Shown in pieces: positions 62,362 through 64,000 of a DNA stretch of 64,000 bases (within the stretch, counting starts at the first letter, position 1; each line of letters opens with the position of its first letter). A model generated the notes under the pieces. The model searched no databases, had not been told where the DNA came from, and saw nothing but the letters and a program-made list of their open reading frames with translations. The translations under genes were made by a program, and so were the position numbers. This stretch comes from Erythrobacter insulae. GTDB lineage: Bacteria; Pseudomonadota; Alphaproteobacteria; Sphingomonadales; Sphingomonadaceae. The stretch is taken from positions 62,001-126,000 of the forward strand of contig NZ_VHJK01000001.1 in assembly GCF_007004095.1 (NCBI RefSeq). Reading direction: 5' to 3'.

Positions 62362-62900
62362 CGAAAATTCTCGGACTTTTGCGTCACGCCAAATCCGATT
62401 GGGATGACACCGCGCAGCGCGATTTTGACCGGACTCTGAATGATCGCGGGCGGCTTGGCGCGGAAACGATTGGCAATCACATCCGCGAGCACGGCATCGC
62501 CTGGGACATGCTCATCGCCAGCCCAGCCGCACGGGTCGTCGCCACGTTGGACGGTGCCCTGCCCGAGCTCGAAGCAATTTTTGACAAACGGCTTTACCTT
62601 GCAAGCTCGGACACAATCCTCGAAACGGTTGAGGCGCATGCAATGGCCCGCGATGAAGAGCCGGACACGGTCCTGATCGCAGCGCACAATCCCGGACTAC
62701 AAGAAGTGCTGCTGGATCTGGTTTCTCCAGCGCGTGAGAATGACCTTTTCAAAGAGGCATCGGTCAAATTTCCAACCGCCACTTTTGCAGTTTTGAAATG
62801 CGACATCGAAAGCTGGGCTGATTTGAAAAATTATTGCGCGACACTGGTCCATTTCGCCCGTCCGCGCGACCTCAACCCTGATCTGGGTCCGCAGTTTTAA
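62358..62900 (+). CDS. sixA: SixA-type phosphohistidine phosphatase
   Basis: This 180-residue protein starts at a GTG at 62358. The phosphatase motif LLRHAKSDW, with the nucleophilic His, lies at residues 7-15, followed by DRGRLGAETIGNHIRE, ASPAARVVATL and the second His in IAAHNPGLQEV. SixA removes phosphate from His of phosphotransferase proteins. Its 3' end overlaps the opposing soxR by four bases. Confidence 0.9.
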   Translation: MTKILGLLRHAKSDWDDTAQRDFDRTLNDRGRLGAETIGNHIREHGIAWDMLIASPAARVVATLDGALPELEAIFDKRLYLASSDTILETVEAHAMARDEEPDTVLIAAHNPGLQEVLLDLVSPARENDLFKEASVKFPTATFAVLKCDIESWADLKNYCATLVHFARPRDLNPDLGPQF

Positions 62901-63352
62901 TCCAGGATAAGCTGACGGGGACCGGGGCCTTTAGCGGCCAAATGGTCATTATCGTTATAGATTGCGCATGTCTTCAGGCTTAAACAGCCGCAGCCAATGC
63001 ATCCGTCCAAAGCGTCGCGGGTCCGCTGTAATTCCGCTATCTTGGCATCCAGCACACCCCGGATGCCCTTGCTAATGCTTTGCCAATCGCGCGCGGTGGG
63101 CGTGCGCCCATGGGGCAGCTTGGCAAATTCGGCTTCAATCTCGCCAAGCGTCAGGCCAAGCTGCTGAGCGATACGGATAAAGCTGACGCGGCGGATATCG
63201 GAGCGCAAAAAGCGGCGTTGATTGCCGCCCGTGCGCACCGGCTCGACCAGTTTCTTGTCTTCGTAAAACCGGATTGCCGACACCGAAAGGCCAGTGCGCC
63301 GCGCCATTTCACCAATGGCGATCAGATCGGTTTTTCGCAGCGTTTTGGCCAT
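62897..63352 (-). CDS. soxR: Redox-sensitive MerR-family activator SoxR
   Basis: The product has 151 residues from the ATG at 63352; seven upstream codons are open but less likely. The N-terminal MerR helix-turn-helix reads AIGEMARRTGLSVSAIRFYE, then a dimer helix, and the [2Fe-2S] motif CIGCGCLSLKTC near the C-terminus with the C-x2-C-x-C-x5-C spacing of SoxR. It is activated when the cluster is oxidised or by redox-active compounds. The divergent gene has a SoxR box (63381-63398), so that gene is its probable target. Confidence 0.96.
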   Translation of the reverse strand: MAKTLRKTDLIAIGEMARRTGLSVSAIRFYEDKKLVEPVRTGGNQRRFLRSDIRRVSFIRIAQQLGLTLGEIEAEFAKLPHGRTPTARDWQSISKGIRGVLDAKIAELQRTRDALDGCIGCGCLSLKTCAIYNDNDHLAAKGPGPRQLILD

Positions 63353-63376
63353 CGCAATTCTCCTGAAAATCAACTC

Positions 63377-63407
63377 TTGACCTCAAGTTAGGTTGAGATT
63401 GCATACT
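63377..63407 (+). promoter_or_regulatory. SoxR-controlled promoter with a 19-base spacer
   Basis: TTGACC at 63377-63382 and CATACT at 63402-63407 are separated by 19 bases, longer than normal and typical of promoters that MerR-type proteins untwist. The SoxR box lies in the spacer. It reads towards the VOC gene. Confidence 0.8.
63381..63398. promoter_or_regulatory. SoxR box
   Basis: CCTCAAGTTAGGTTGAGA closely matches the E. coli SoxR operator CCTCAAGTTAACTTGAGG and is nearly palindromic. It lies between soxR and the VOC gene, overlapping the -35/-10 spacer. Confidence 0.85.
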
Positions 63408-63454
63408 TCTCAAGTCTGCTGATTCGGATCAGCTTTTGTGAAGGAAACAGAACG

Positions 63455-63847
63455 ATGCCCACAGGCACTCTCGAACACGCCAATATCTCCGTAACCCAGC
63501 CCGAACGCAGCGCGGAGTTGTTCAAACAAATGCTGGGCTGGGAAGAACGCTGGCGCGGGCCAAGCCAGAAATACGGTTGGAGCCTGCATGTCGGCGATCC
63601 CGGCAACGGGCAGACATACCTTGCGCTTTACACCGGTGATCACGTGACCGGCGATTTTTCCAAAGGCCGGCCTCTCAACCATGTTGCCTTTGTTGTTGAT
63701 GATCTGGACGCGGCCGAAATGGTGGTCACCGCCGCTGGCCTCAAACCGTTCGGCCATGATCATTATGACCCTGGCAGGCGGTTCTATTTCTTTGACTGGG
63801 ACGGGATCGAATTCGAAGTCGTCAGCTATGATGAGGCGGCATCATGA
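63455..63847 (+). CDS. VOC-superfamily (glyoxalase-like) protein, probable SoxR target
   Basis: This 130-residue protein starts at the ATG at 63455. It has the paired beta-alpha-beta-beta-beta repeats of the vicinal oxygen chelate fold: LEHANISVTQPERSAELFKQ, LNHVAFVVDDLDAAEMVV and the C-terminal FFDWDGIEFEVVSYDE. Potential metal ligands include His8, His75 and Glu123-type residues. It may detoxify an electrophile or dioxygenate a substrate, but the reaction is unknown. The promoter carries a SoxR box, so induction by redox-cycling agents is likely. Confidence 0.85.
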   Translation: MPTGTLEHANISVTQPERSAELFKQMLGWEERWRGPSQKYGWSLHVGDPGNGQTYLALYTGDHVTGDFSKGRPLNHVAFVVDDLDAAEMVVTAAGLKPFGHDHYDPGRRFYFFDWDGIEFEVVSYDEAAS

Positions 63848-64000
63848 ACGAAATTATGCCCCGCGAACCGATGTTTCCCGCAAGGGCAAACCGCACCCGG
63901 CCAAAGCGGCCCTACAGCAGGTTTTTCTGCGTCGCCTTGCCTTTTACCCAAGGCTGGTCGGTACAGTTTATCGTCAACTCGCCCGCCCAAGCGACGCACA
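63844..64000 (+). CDS. Start of an unidentified reading frame running off the right edge
   Basis: From an ATG overlapping the VOC stop (ATGA), 52 codons are open to the window end, beginning MNEIMPREPMFPARANRT. The four-base overlap suggests coupling with the VOC gene, but no domain is recognisable in the visible part and the frame could end soon after. The call as a gene is tentative. Confidence 0.4.
   Translation, partial: MNEIMPREPMFPARANRTRPKRPYSRFFCVALPFTQGWSVQFIVNSPAQATH

Overview
The window looks like core chromosome of an alphaproteobacterium of the order Sphingomonadales, probably Erythrobacteraceae or a close relative. The grounds are a class I lysyl-tRNA synthetase, an NDUFS4-type complex I subunit, a SIMPL-domain protein, two TonB-dependent receptors, a DUF6456 protein, moderately high G+C, and frequent GTG and TTG starts. 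This placement is inferred from gene content only. No rRNA, CRISPR array, insertion sequence, integrase or replication origin was seen.

1-11.4 kb: the start of psd, a PAP2-type membrane enzyme convergent with a FabH-like synthase, tRNA-Tyr, rlmB, a lipoprotein, lon-hupB, and dnaX-ybaB followed by a 2-oxoglutarate oxygenase. The small SRP RNA has a recognisable promoter. 11.1-25.4 kb: an NDUFS4-like protein, ispB-hrpB, chorismate mutase, a PepSY/OmpR/histidine kinase set, a SIMPL protein divergent from an amidohydrolase, a Uup-like ABC-F ATPase coupled to a uracil-DNA-glycosylase-like protein, DUF6456 divergent from an XRE regulator, and a glycosyltransferase. 25.4-32.1 kb: yajC-secD-secF, tRNA-Pro(GGG), a TonB-dependent receptor and a CitE-like lyase.

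32.1-33.4 kb is the main accessory stretch: a gene-transfer-agent-type holin, then a 62-residue protein and a 200-residue protein with ADP-ribosyltransferase-like motifs. The last two look like a toxin-antitoxin-type pair. The pair is wedged against aroQ, whose only apparent start codon overlaps the stop of the ART-like gene. accB-accC, ndh, an Lrp regulator, a histidine-kinase-like protein lacking ATPase motifs, a WalW-like deacetylase, tRNA-Ile2(CAU) and tRNA-Pro(UGG) follow. 41.5-51.4 kb: a flippase-like membrane protein with a glycosyltransferase, an M28 peptidase, a large TonB-dependent receptor, ettA, a TonB-C protein and a flavin split-barrel protein. 51.6-64 kb: an Arg-rich RcnB-like protein, a prolyl-4-hydroxylase, lysK, a Cys-rich periplasmic protein beside the truncated tail of a transporter gene, TM2 and SnoaL proteins, a DinG-like helicase coupled to a membrane-anchored AraC regulator, a fatty acid hydroxylase, sixA, and soxR divergent from a glyoxalase-fold gene.

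Most genes are housekeeping: translation, replication, protein export, fatty acid and isoprenoid synthesis, envelope. The points of most interest are the small-protein/ART-like pair with its possible leaderless promoter, the textbook SoxR box between soxR and the VOC gene, the degenerate kinase, a family of TGTAGGAC/TGTTGGA hairpin repeats, and the decayed transporter tail. All coordinates and motifs were read by eye; no database search was possible.
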